Part shown: piece after piece, positions 27,145 through 35,707 of the stretch
How positions within the stretch are numbered: position 1 is the stretch's first letter
How the letters are laid out: every line of letters starts with the position of its first letter
Origin: Bacillota bacterium
Lineage (GTDB): Bacteria; Bacillota; Clostridia; Lachnospirales; Lachnospiraceae
Direction: 5' to 3'
Assembly: GCA_023409835.1 (NCBI GenBank)
Contig: JAEYQV010000072.1
Span: 1 to 64,000 of the forward strand
DNA length: 64,000 nt
Notes under the pieces: generated by a model
What the model saw: the letters and a program-made list of their open reading frames with translations, nothing else
The model's database searches: none
Told to the model about the DNA's origin: nothing
Made by a program: the position numbers and the translations under genes

Positions 27145-28662
27145 ATGGGAACACCTTTGTATATAAAAATTAAAGAGAGTGATAATGTAGCCATTACAAT
27201 TGATACGATAAGAAAAGGAACAGTCGTATTGGATGATGTGTTGGCAAATGAGGACATCCCCCAGGGACATAAAATTGCTCTGACGGATATTCCTAAGGGC
27301 CGGGAAATAGTTCGTTATGGTGTTATACTGGGCTATGCGTTAAAGGATATACAAAAGGGTGACTGGATTAATGAGAAAATGCTTGAGCTTCCGACACCTC
27401 CCGATGTAGACCATATGAATTATGCCGTCAATATTGTGAAGCATCTGCCCGAAGCTCCGGTCAGAACCTTCGAGGGTTACAGAAATCCCAACGGAGGCTA
27501 TGCCGGTACCCGTAATATATTGGCCATCAATACAACGGTACAGTGTGTCACCGGAGTATTGAATGTAGCGGTTGAACGAATTAAGAAGGAGCTTCTTCCG
27601 AAGTATCCCAATGTAGATGATGTTGTCCCGATCAATCATGCATACGGCTGCGGTGTGGCAATTAATGCACCGAATGCTGTAATCCCCATAAGAGCATTAA
27701 GGAATATTGCACGAAATCCAAACTTTGGCGGAGAGCTGATGGTAGTTGCTTTAGGCTGTGAAAAGCTTACCGTCGAGATGCTGATTGAGGAGAAGGAAAT
27801 TACTCCTGAAAATGTAATTGTACTACAGGAACAGCAAGGCTTCGAGGCTATGATAAAAGCAATTATGGATATGGCTGAAGTTAAGCTTAGGAGACTGAAC
27901 GAGAGAAAAAGAGAAACACTTCCATTGACGGATTTATGCATTGGCATGCAATGCGGAGGAAGTGATGCATTCTCAGGAATTACATCAAATCCATCTGCCG
28001 GCTATGCATCAGATATGCTGGTGCAGGCAGGAGCTACCGTTATGTTTTCCGAGGTTACAGAAGTCCGGGACGGAGTTCACATTATTGCGGAACGCTGTAT
28101 CGATAAAGAGGTAGGGGACAAGCTGGCCAGGGAAATGAAATGGTACGATCACTATTTGGATGAGGGCAGAGTAGACCGCAGCGCCAATCCAACTCCGGGA
28201 AATAAGAAGGGCGGATTATCCAATATCGTTGAAAAAGCAATGGGCTCCATAGCAAAATCAGGAACCTCGCCGATTGTTGAAGTTCTTTCTCCCGGCGAAC
28301 TTCCAAGCAAAAAAGGATTAATCTATGCGGCAACACCAGCAAGCGATATTGTATGTGGTCCGATGCAATTAGCTTCCGGAATAACACTCCAGGTATTTAT
28401 GACTGGCAGAGGAACACCCTATGGCTTGGCTGCAGCACCGGTAATTAAGGTATCATCGAGAACAAATCTGAAGGGTATATGGGAGGATTTGATCGATGTG
28501 AATGCAGGAGTCATAGCAACCGGCGAAGCCACAATAGAACAGGTTGGAACGGAGCTTTTCCACTTGATTATCGATGTGGCTAGCGGTAGAAAGCAGTCAT
28601 GGGCGGAGCACTATCATTTATGCAATGATCTATGCATATTTAACCCTGCTCCGATCACGTGA
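27145..28662 (+). CDS. garD: Galactarate dehydratase (UxaA/GarD family)
   Basis: A 505-residue member of the altronate/galactarate dehydratase family that makes 5-keto-4-deoxyglucarate from galactarate. The N-terminal SAF-like part has IPQGHKIALTDIPKG. The core has FEGYRNPNGGYAGTRN, NHAYGCGVAINAP and a metal-site ALGCEKL, and the C-terminal half has CGGSDAFSGITSNP. These blocks follow E. coli GarD closely, more than UxaA. It starts 19 bp after the lyase gene, and AAGGGAG precedes the ATG. With gudD it lets the cell use both hexarates. Confidence 0.9.
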   Translation: MGTPLYIKIKESDNVAITIDTIRKGTVVLDDVLANEDIPQGHKIALTDIPKGREIVRYGVILGYALKDIQKGDWINEKMLELPTPPDVDHMNYAVNIVKHLPEAPVRTFEGYRNPNGGYAGTRNILAINTTVQCVTGVLNVAVERIKKELLPKYPNVDDVVPINHAYGCGVAINAPNAVIPIRALRNIARNPNFGGELMVVALGCEKLTVEMLIEEKEITPENVIVLQEQQGFEAMIKAIMDMAEVKLRRLNERKRETLPLTDLCIGMQCGGSDAFSGITSNPSAGYASDMLVQAGATVMFSEVTEVRDGVHIIAERCIDKEVGDKLAREMKWYDHYLDEGRVDRSANPTPGNKKGGLSNIVEKAMGSIAKSGTSPIVEVLSPGELPSKKGLIYAATPASDIVCGPMQLASGITLQVFMTGRGTPYGLAAAPVIKVSSRTNLKGIWEDLIDVNAGVIATGEATIEQVGTELFHLIIDVASGRKQSWAEHYHLCNDLCIFNPAPIT

Positions 28663-28712
28663 TAAAGATCAAAACAAGCCTAAACAAACATACTATTAAA
28701 GGAGAGAATGTT

Positions 28713-29744
28713 ATGAAGAAAATTGTTGCTCTAATGTTGACAGCTGTTTTAACAATGTCTGTTTTTACAGGCTGTGCTTCCAAGAAAAACGAGGACAGCT
28801 TTGAGGGAAGGCAGGTTAGAATTCTAGTCGGATCCACATCTACCTCTGGCGATAGCTACATGATTTCAGATATCGCAAATCGTTTCTTATCAAAAGCTTT
28901 AAAAATGAACAGTAAGCTTGATGCTGTCGGTGCAGGCCCTGCATATGAGGCTATGGTAACAGCAAAACCCAATGGTGATACGATCATGATGTTCCATGAT
29001 GGCACATACCTGGGTGTATTATTTGGATCCTTTGATGAGAAGTATGCCTTAGAGAATTATGAAATCGGACCCCGTTATGGTGTCAATGCCGGTGCAGCTT
29101 TTGCTGCGAAAGCAGATGCTCCTTACAATGATATGAAGGAATTAGCTGATTACTTAAAGGCTAACCCTGATTACAAGGTTCGTGTTGCCATTGAATCCGG
29201 TAGCGTTTCTCACTTAGGCTTTGTTGTATACTATGACTGGGTAAAGGATACCTACGGAGCTGATGTTGCTAAGCAGATTATCGCAGTTGTAGGTGGTACT
29301 ACTGCTGAAAAATGCCAGATGTTATGGGACGGTAATGTTGATGTAATCTTCGCTGACTATTCCTCCTTATACACCTATACTGAGGATGGCGTAGAAGATA
29401 AGATTAAGATGAAGTATACTGCATTACTGGATAATATTGAGGGTATTGATGTTCCTTCCTTTGCAGATTTAGGTATTACTTACAAGGGAGAGGAATTCAG
29501 ATTTGGTAAAGATTTCATAATTTACTTCCCGAAGGGAACACCTCAGACTTTAATCGACGAGATGGATAAGGCAGTTAAGGAAGTATGCGAGAACCAGGAA
29601 TATATTGATGCTATGAACAAATTAACCTATACCGTTGATTATTTATCAGCAGCTGATACTAAGGAGTATATCTTCAACAAGAGAGATCTGGCAAATGATA
29701 TTATCAAGAATGCTCCTTCACTGGATGAATTAACAGCTCAATAA
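28713..29744 (+). CDS. tctC: Tripartite tricarboxylate transporter solute-binding lipoprotein (TctC family)
   Basis: About 343 residues. The signal peptide ends in a lipobox (VFTGC, Cys21), so it is a lipoprotein on the outer face of the membrane. The remainder is a TctC/Bug-type binding domain. The frame opens upstream at 28659, but AAAGGAGAG lies before the ATG at 28713 and that start exposes a normal signal peptide. It begins 50 bp after garD, so galactarate or glucarate is the likely ligand rather than citrate. This is inference from neighbours. Confidence 0.85.
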   Translation: MKKIVALMLTAVLTMSVFTGCASKKNEDSFEGRQVRILVGSTSTSGDSYMISDIANRFLSKALKMNSKLDAVGAGPAYEAMVTAKPNGDTIMMFHDGTYLGVLFGSFDEKYALENYEIGPRYGVNAGAAFAAKADAPYNDMKELADYLKANPDYKVRVAIESGSVSHLGFVVYYDWVKDTYGADVAKQIIAVVGGTTAEKCQMLWDGNVDVIFADYSSLYTYTEDGVEDKIKMKYTALLDNIEGIDVPSFADLGITYKGEEFRFGKDFIIYFPKGTPQTLIDEMDKAVKEVCENQEYIDAMNKLTYTVDYLSAADTKEYIFNKRDLANDIIKNAPSLDELTAQ

Positions 29745-29860
29745 AGTCTAATAAAGTAATATAAAACCATGCTTCAACTAGTTTGATCCGCTCAAATACG
29801 GCATGGTATTAGTAATCAAGCTGAAAGAAATGCAATGAAGGTACTAACAGCTTATATACA

Positions 29861-29888
29861 GGCGGGATATAAGGGATTATGTCCCGCC
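29861..29888 (+). promoter_or_regulatory. Intra-operon hairpin (attenuator or mRNA stabiliser) between tctC and tctB
   Basis: GGCGGGA...TCCCGCC with a 14-nt loop is followed by TTTAA, only 7 bp before the tctB ribosome site. A weaker ACCATGC/GCATGGT hairpin lies at 29766-29807. Such hairpins after a binding-protein gene commonly give excess binding protein over membrane subunits. Confidence 0.55.
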
Positions 29889-29907
29889 TTTAACAAGGAG
29901 GATTAAG

Positions 29908-30315
29908 ATGTCGGAATTTTTCAGAATTAAAGTTGTATACTCAACGTCACATCTTCTGTTTCCGAAAATAGTAATAGCGATTCTGGCAATACTGTTAGTT
30001 ATTATGATCATTCAGCGGTTTATAGAGACTAAGAAAGAAAATAAGCCGTTTATTAATAAAGATTTTAAGTTTTTTAAAGAAGATTATGATAAATTGAAAT
30101 TGGCAGGAAGCGCTGTTTTACTGGTCGCATATTGTGCAGCAATGAATTATCTAGGCTTTGTTGCCGGAAGTATCATATTTATTTCCCTGTTCCATATTTT
30201 ATACGCGGAAAAAAGAACTTTAAAGAGAATTCTAATATCTATTGGTATATCAACGGCAGAAACTCTTTTGGTATGGTACGTTTTTGCTCAGCTGTTATAT
30301 GTTACATTACCATAA
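29908..30315 (+). CDS. tctB: Tripartite tricarboxylate transporter small membrane subunit (TctB family)
   Basis: 135 residues with four hydrophobic segments (about 15-36, 68-85, 88-104, 112-132), the usual TctB plan. It partners TctA, which lies 20 bp downstream, and the binding protein upstream. AAGGAGG is seven bases before the ATG. Sequence conservation in this family is low, so the call rests on size, topology and position between tctC and tctA. Confidence 0.8.
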   Translation: MSEFFRIKVVYSTSHLLFPKIVIAILAILLVIMIIQRFIETKKENKPFINKDFKFFKEDYDKLKLAGSAVLLVAYCAAMNYLGFVAGSIIFISLFHILYAEKRTLKRILISIGISTAETLLVWYVFAQLLYVTLP

Positions 30316-30335
30316 GGAAAGGGTAGGTGAATGAT

Positions 30336-31835
30336 ATGATCTTTGGTTTATTTCAAGTGTTGATAGCGGCGTTCGGTTGTCTGATCGGTATTATATTCGG
30401 TGCTCTTCCCGGTATGACTGCTACGATGGCTGTTGCCGTATTTCTTCCAATGACCTATATGTGGGACCTGGGGACCTCAATGTATTTCCTGTTAGGCTTA
30501 TATGTAGGGGGTATCACCGGCGGTTTAGTACCTGCTATCTTGATTAATATACCCGGTACTCCCTCCTCAATTACAACCGGCTATGAGGGTCATCCGATGG
30601 CAAAACGAGGAGAGGGTGTGAGGGCACTTAAAGCAGGAATTACAGCATCCTTAATCGGCGGACTTTTTAGTTTAGTTGTTTTAGCATTCTTTACTCCGGT
30701 ATTGTCAAAAATAGCAATCAGCTTTGGTGCTGCTGAGAAGTTCCTCATCATGATCTTTGCTTTAACCATGATCGCAGCATTATCCAAGGGCAATATAATT
30801 AAGGGTGTATTTACCGGTATGCTAGGTGTTTTTGTTTCCTTAATCGGTGTATATAGCTATAATCAGAAATTAAGATTTGTTCCTAAATTCTTAGAGGCCG
30901 ACTTAAGAGATGGCTTCCAGCTGCTTCCTCTGCTAATTGGTTTATTTGCCTTCGCTCAGATCTTAGAGGAATCCGAAGAAGGAATGAAGGCTTGTATCGT
31001 AGATGACAATATAGTACACGGTAAGCAGGCAAAAACCTATAAATTTAGAGAGGTATTTAAGGGTCAGACAATTAATGTAATCCGTTCCTGTGGGATCGGT
31101 ACCTTTTTAGGTATTCTTCCCGGTATCGGCGGAAGTGCTTCTTCCCTTCTTTCCTATTCCCAGGCAAAATCCTGGTCCAAGCATCCGGAGCTATTCGGTA
31201 CCGGTATTGAGGAAGGATTGCTTGCCAGTGAATCTGCAAATAATGCGGTAACCGGCGGTGCATTAGTTCCCCTGCTCTCCTTAGGTATTCCCGGAGACTC
31301 AACTACCGCAGTACTTTTGGGCGCATTTACCTTACAGGGTATTTCCGTAGGTCCTTTATTTATTGATCGTAACCCGGGCTTATGGTATTCCATACTTATA
31401 GCATTATTAGTCTGTAACCTCTTAACCTATGCACTTATGTTCTTCCCTGTAAAACAGCTTGCGAAGATTATCAAGATTCCGAAGAGCTACCTGTATCCTG
31501 CAATCTGCTTATTATGTGTAGTAGGTGCCTTCTCAACCAGAAATGGTGTTCTGTTTGACGTTGTAACCTTAGTTCTCTTTGGTTTTGTTGCTTATTTCTT
31601 TAATAAATTCGGTTTACCCGTTACTACCTTCTTAATCGGATTTGTATTGGGCGGCGATATCGAGACTTACTTTATGGACGCTTTACAGGGTAACACAGGT
31701 TATTTGAGCTGCTTCTTTAAGAAGCCTGCTGATTGGATTCTTTGGGCATTGATCCTTTTCTCAGTTGGTTATGCGATTTGGGATGACCGCAGAGAGAAGA
31801 ATTCAAATGTAGAAAACGTACTTAAGAGTGAATAG
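30336..31835 (+). CDS. tctA: Tripartite tricarboxylate transporter large membrane subunit (TctA family)
   Basis: About 500 residues with eleven or twelve membrane segments. Family signatures are GALPGMTATMAVAVFLP near the N-terminus, GLYVGGITGGLVPAILINIPGTPSS near 60-85, and the repeat copy ILPGIGGSASSLLSY with LGIPGDSTTAVLLGA around 260-335. It forms the translocation channel, driven by an ion gradient. A GTG at 30327 is an alternative start; AGGTGA before the ATG at 30336 supports the shorter form. It ends the aldarate operon, before a strong terminator. Confidence 0.88.
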   Translation: MIFGLFQVLIAAFGCLIGIIFGALPGMTATMAVAVFLPMTYMWDLGTSMYFLLGLYVGGITGGLVPAILINIPGTPSSITTGYEGHPMAKRGEGVRALKAGITASLIGGLFSLVVLAFFTPVLSKIAISFGAAEKFLIMIFALTMIAALSKGNIIKGVFTGMLGVFVSLIGVYSYNQKLRFVPKFLEADLRDGFQLLPLLIGLFAFAQILEESEEGMKACIVDDNIVHGKQAKTYKFREVFKGQTINVIRSCGIGTFLGILPGIGGSASSLLSYSQAKSWSKHPELFGTGIEEGLLASESANNAVTGGALVPLLSLGIPGDSTTAVLLGAFTLQGISVGPLFIDRNPGLWYSILIALLVCNLLTYALMFFPVKQLAKIIKIPKSYLYPAICLLCVVGAFSTRNGVLFDVVTLVLFGFVAYFFNKFGLPVTTFLIGFVLGGDIETYFMDALQGNTGYLSCFFKKPADWILWALILFSVGYAIWDDRREKNSNVENVLKSE

Positions 31836-31859
31836 CTCTTGATCGGATTAAATTGATAG

Positions 31860-31918
31860 AAAAAGGACATATCAAATAATATCATAAGAAAATATGATAT
31901 TAATGATATGTTCTTTTT
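31860..31918 (+). terminator. Terminator of the aldarate operon
   Basis: A two-part hairpin: outer arms 31860-31874 with 31904-31918 (one mismatch) and inner arms 31878-31886 with 31893-31901. It starts with AAAAA and ends with TTTTT, so it can act in both directions. Confidence 0.85.
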
Positions 31919-31970
31919 ACAATATATCATGATATAAATCTTGTTCATGATCTTCGTCTGCTCGAATACT

Positions 31971-31985
31971 TGCCAAAAGCTGGCA
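31971..31985. promoter_or_regulatory. Candidate operator upstream of the PrpR-like regulator
   Basis: TGCCA-AAAGC-TGGCA inverted repeat, 120 bp before the regulator gene. A second one, GTTAC-TATT-GTAAC, lies at 32061-32074. Either could be an autoregulatory site. Confidence 0.3.
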
Positions 31986-32104
31986 GTATGCTCACTACAC
32001 GCTATATATTTCATAAGAAGGATTCTATAGAGGTATTCTTGTACAAAACCTGATATTTCTGTTACTATTGTAACGGAAATCATATGCTAAAGGAGAGCTA
32101 TCTA

Positions 32105-34018
32105 ATGTCAGAAATTACATTGTTTGTACCCAAGGAAGAGATGCTCCATCAGGCCTATAATATTGTTAATACAGAGAATTATGATATTAAGGAGATGAAG
32201 GTAATCACATCGGCTGATGCAGTCAGTGAGGCAAGGAGTGCATTAACAAAGGGCACAAGCATCATTATAGCCAGAGGATATCAGGCGTCCCTGATAAAAT
32301 ATTATACTAACATCCCTGTTGTAGAGATTAAACTAACCGGCCAGGAAATGGGTTTGTTGATTACCAAGGCCAAAAAGATCGTAAAGAAAAACAGACCGGT
32401 GATCGGTGTGGTTGGCTTCAATAATATGTTTTGTGATATGACACATTTTAACCAGATCTATAATATTGAGCTTCGTACCTATCTGGTATCAACTCCCGAT
32501 GAATTAAGTGTAGCCGTCAATGGGGCGATCAATGACAATCTGGATATCATCATTGGCGGTGAAAATGCAATAACAGCAGCCTCAAAGGCCGGTATTCCCT
32601 CACTGTTTTTATCCTCGACAGAGGATTCCATTCGGGAAGCCTTTAAGGAAGCCGAGAACATGAAATATGCTGCAGATATAGAAAAAAGAAGTATGGCTCA
32701 AATTGAAACCCTGCTGGATTATACCTTCAGCGGAATCGTTAAAATGGATCAGATCGGTAACATTATCATGATCAATAAAATCATGGAGGAGATCCTGGGA
32801 AAGGCTTCTGCAGAGGTGGAAGGGAAACCGGTTATAGAGGTTTTCAAGGATATTGATAAAGAAAAGCTGGAGAATGTACTGGAAGAGGGAAACGAAATTT
32901 ACTCCACGTTTATCCGTGTCAATGATAACGCAATTGTCATGATCATTGCACCGATTATGGTTGAAAATCGGATCGATGGCGCAATTTTAACGTGCCATAA
33001 GGTAAAAAAGATAAAGGAATCAGATGCGGATACCTTACGGGAACGATACATGTACGGCTATGTCGCTCAGAGTACCTTCGAGGATATCACTCATAAATCA
33101 AAAGCCATGCAGAAAAGCATAGCTTTAGCAAAGCTATATGCGCAGTCCAATAGTCCGGTCTTGATCTATGGAGAAATTGGTACGGAGAAGGAACTCTTTG
33201 CACAAGGAATTCACAATAACAGCCTAAGAAAAAACGGTCCGTTTATCTCAACCAATTGCATCGGTATGGATGAAGAAAAGCAGACGGAGATCCTTTTTGG
33301 CAACGCAAATGATGCGGAAAAGGATAAACAGCAGGGGGCTTTGATCGCGGCAAATCATGGAACTGTACTGATCAGTGAAATTGATAAGCTTAGTATGACT
33401 GCTCAATACAGGCTCTATAAAATGATCCGGTATCGATCGGTCATAAGAAATGATATCGTAAGAACCATGAGTATAGATGCTAAAATAATTGCAACAACCA
33501 CAAAAAATCTTGGTGTTTTGATAAGTCAGGGAAGCTTCCGGGAGGATCTATATTATTTATTAAGCGGTCTGACATTAGATGTTGAGCCTTTACGTAATCG
33601 TCCGGAGGACCTGGAATTCTTAATTGATCATCATGTGAAATCCTACTGCGAGCTGTACTCCAGATATCATGTGCTGACCGCAGGAGCGAAAAAAATACTG
33701 ATGGAGTACCCCTGGTATGGAAACCTAATTCAGCTGGAAAGCTTTTGTGACAGAATGATTTTATCTGCCACCCGAAGATCCATTGATGAGGTCTATATTA
33801 AAAAGCTTTTGGAGGAGTTATATCCGGTCATTCAACAGCAGAACAGCGGGAAGGAGAAAATCGTAATATATAAGTCTCCGGAGGCTAATATGATTATGCA
33901 GACACTGGAAAAATATAGCGGAAACCGTGCGCTGGCAGCAGAAGAATTAGGTATTAGTAAGACCACCTTATGGAGACATATGAAAAAGTATGGGATCTCA
34001 GGTAAATACGATATATAA
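32105..34018 (+). CDS. PrpR-like Fis-family regulator with degenerate AAA+ domain
   Basis: About 637 residues in NtrC-family order: a PrpR-type sensor (about 1-185), a PAS domain (about 190-300), an AAA+ region (about 325-560) and a C-terminal Fis helix-turn-helix (NRALAAEELGISKTTLWRHM). Walker A is altered (GEIGTEKE, the usual Gly before Lys replaced by Glu), Walker B reads GTVLISEID, and the GAFTGA loop that contacts sigma-54 is missing. It therefore probably works with sigma-A as a ligand-controlled regulator. AAGGAGAG supports the ATG at 32105 over one at 32084. Its site after the aldarate operon makes that operon the likely target. Confidence 0.82.
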   Translation: MSEITLFVPKEEMLHQAYNIVNTENYDIKEMKVITSADAVSEARSALTKGTSIIIARGYQASLIKYYTNIPVVEIKLTGQEMGLLITKAKKIVKKNRPVIGVVGFNNMFCDMTHFNQIYNIELRTYLVSTPDELSVAVNGAINDNLDIIIGGENAITAASKAGIPSLFLSSTEDSIREAFKEAENMKYAADIEKRSMAQIETLLDYTFSGIVKMDQIGNIIMINKIMEEILGKASAEVEGKPVIEVFKDIDKEKLENVLEEGNEIYSTFIRVNDNAIVMIIAPIMVENRIDGAILTCHKVKKIKESDADTLRERYMYGYVAQSTFEDITHKSKAMQKSIALAKLYAQSNSPVLIYGEIGTEKELFAQGIHNNSLRKNGPFISTNCIGMDEEKQTEILFGNANDAEKDKQQGALIAANHGTVLISEIDKLSMTAQYRLYKMIRYRSVIRNDIVRTMSIDAKIIATTTKNLGVLISQGSFREDLYYLLSGLTLDVEPLRNRPEDLEFLIDHHVKSYCELYSRYHVLTAGAKKILMEYPWYGNLIQLESFCDRMILSATRRSIDEVYIKKLLEELYPVIQQQNSGKEKIVIYKSPEANMIMQTLEKYSGNRALAAEELGISKTTLWRHMKKYGISGKYDI

Positions 34019-34060
34019 GCTTCGGTTTTCTAAGGAGATGGAAGAATAGCAGACATAAGC

Positions 34061-34128
34061 ATAGGTTTCATCATGTCGGGGCGAACCCCATGCTCCGATG
34101 GTTAGCCCTCGGCTATGATGAAACCTAT
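34061..34128. other. Structured element: 14-bp stem enclosing two hairpins
   Basis: A perfect 14-bp inverted repeat (34061-34074 with 34115-34128) encloses GGGG-CGAA-CCCC (34078-34089) and a TAGCC-CTC-GGCTA hairpin (34103-34115). This gives a three-way junction on paper. Neither strand has a T-run after the stem, so it is not a normal terminator. It lies between the convergent PrpR-like and LarA-like genes. Confidence 0.5.
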
Positions 34129-34147
34129 TTAGAGAGAATATTGTGAG

Positions 34148-35461
34148 TTATGAAAACTTGCAGGCTGTGATTAAATTATCGGACTCGTCAAAAATAAGAG
34201 GTGCCGGTTCGTCGATTACTTCAAGTCCGGGGTATTTACCGGCTTTCACACTCTCATAATAAGCTTCGGAAAGCATAATCTCACCGATATGAAGACTGTT
34301 CGGGATTCGAATGACCCTGACCTTGTGTTTATCAATATCATTACAGGTACGAATACAGATCTGTATCGCTTCTTTATCATTGTAAACCACACAGGGGATT
34401 CGTGCAGAAGCCAGTACGGTACTGGTAATACAATTGGGATACATCATCTCGATATCCATCTCATCATAAATCTTCTTGGTTATGGCACTGGCAAGTCCTA
34501 CACCCAGTGCATTGCCATGGGAGGCTTCACTGAGATTTAGAAAGCAGGTACGCTGAACCTTAACTCCGCCGCTGGCATAGGGAGTGGAGAAGGTACCTGT
34601 AATATTAGGGTCTACACCGGTTCCGCTGTAGTTTTTACCGATTTCATCGACGATGAGTACATCCCCTTCACCAACCAGGATGTTCGGCATATTGGAGAAG
34701 GCAAGCTTTAAAAGCTCCGGTTCGCGGGTAAGAATATGCTCCGGCAGAATCGCCTCGATCCTCATGGTCTCGTCATAAGCATTCTCCAGGCAGGGAATTG
34801 CAAAGAGAATCGGAGCCTTCTCAAGTACAACCTTAGCCATGGTAGGAATATTCATTGCTATTTTATCCATTCCGTCAGAATGAACCTGCTCTGCACCCTT
34901 TTGCTTTCCCAGTCCTACGGTCATCATTTTACACGGGCCGCTTTCAATGGGACCACGGAAGGCATTATGGGGCTTTAATCGGCAGGATACGATAATCCCA
35001 TCGGATTCGTACGCATTCTTATCCATATAAACAGGGCGTCCAAGCTCTGACAGGCCGAGTTCTACTACCTCCATCGAGGATTTGATTGGACATCCCATGG
35101 TCTCAGGAGTAATCTTGTAGCCTGCTAATAGCTCTACCTGACCTTCCGCGCTGGCTCCCCCATGGCTTCCCATAGCAGGGACGATAAAAGGATTAGCACC
35201 CTTTGATTTTACAAAGTCTACGATCGATTTTGTAATGATATCAACATTGCGAATACCGCGGCTGCCTGCGGTAATGGCAATATTCATACCACTTTTAATT
35301 TTTGAGTCAAATTGTGGCTGGGAAAGCTCTTTTTCAACTACTGCCGGAATATCCTCCGGTAAAATGCATTCCTTAGGAAAGGTTTGTCTTGCATGAAACA
35401 TACGGGGAATTTCAACATCTGCCAGAAGAGCAGATACGGTACCATTTTTAACTACGTTCAT
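34148..35461 (-). CDS. LarA homologue (lactate racemase-domain protein)
   Basis: A 437-residue member of the LarA superfamily, whose founder racemises lactate with a nickel-pincer nucleotide. Candidate equivalents of the founder's His108, His174, Lys184 and His200 are H100 (GSHGGAS), H165 (LKPHNAF), K178 (SGPCKMM) and H194 (AEQVHSDG). The sequence is divergent from LarA proper and no larB, larC or larE lies nearby. The cofactor may come from elsewhere or the activity may differ. Relatives include epimerases of other 2-hydroxyacids, so a sugar-acid substrate is plausible here. AGGAGAC precedes the ATG. Confidence 0.75.
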   Translation of the reverse strand: MNVVKNGTVSALLADVEIPRMFHARQTFPKECILPEDIPAVVEKELSQPQFDSKIKSGMNIAITAGSRGIRNVDIITKSIVDFVKSKGANPFIVPAMGSHGGASAEGQVELLAGYKITPETMGCPIKSSMEVVELGLSELGRPVYMDKNAYESDGIIVSCRLKPHNAFRGPIESGPCKMMTVGLGKQKGAEQVHSDGMDKIAMNIPTMAKVVLEKAPILFAIPCLENAYDETMRIEAILPEHILTREPELLKLAFSNMPNILVGEGDVLIVDEIGKNYSGTGVDPNITGTFSTPYASGGVKVQRTCFLNLSEASHGNALGVGLASAITKKIYDEMDIEMMYPNCITSTVLASARIPCVVYNDKEAIQICIRTCNDIDKHKVRVIRIPNSLHIGEIMLSEAYYESVKAGKYPGLEVIDEPAPLIFDESDNLITACKFS

Positions 35462-35707
35462 TTTTGCGTCTCCTTATGATGATATTTCATATTGAGCAAA
35501 GATCCTTATAATTTATTATCTATATTGTAAGTTCTTAGTATTCACCCGTCAAACTTGTATATTTTAGTGATGACTTAGTAATTCTTAGTAGATAATAACG
35601 AAACGAAAAGCATGGTAATCTAATAGACAATCAATACAGTTCCGGTGAAAAATTAGCGCGGAAGCATGATTATCTTAATAATTCTTAGGAATGGAAGGGT
35701 GTGGCAT

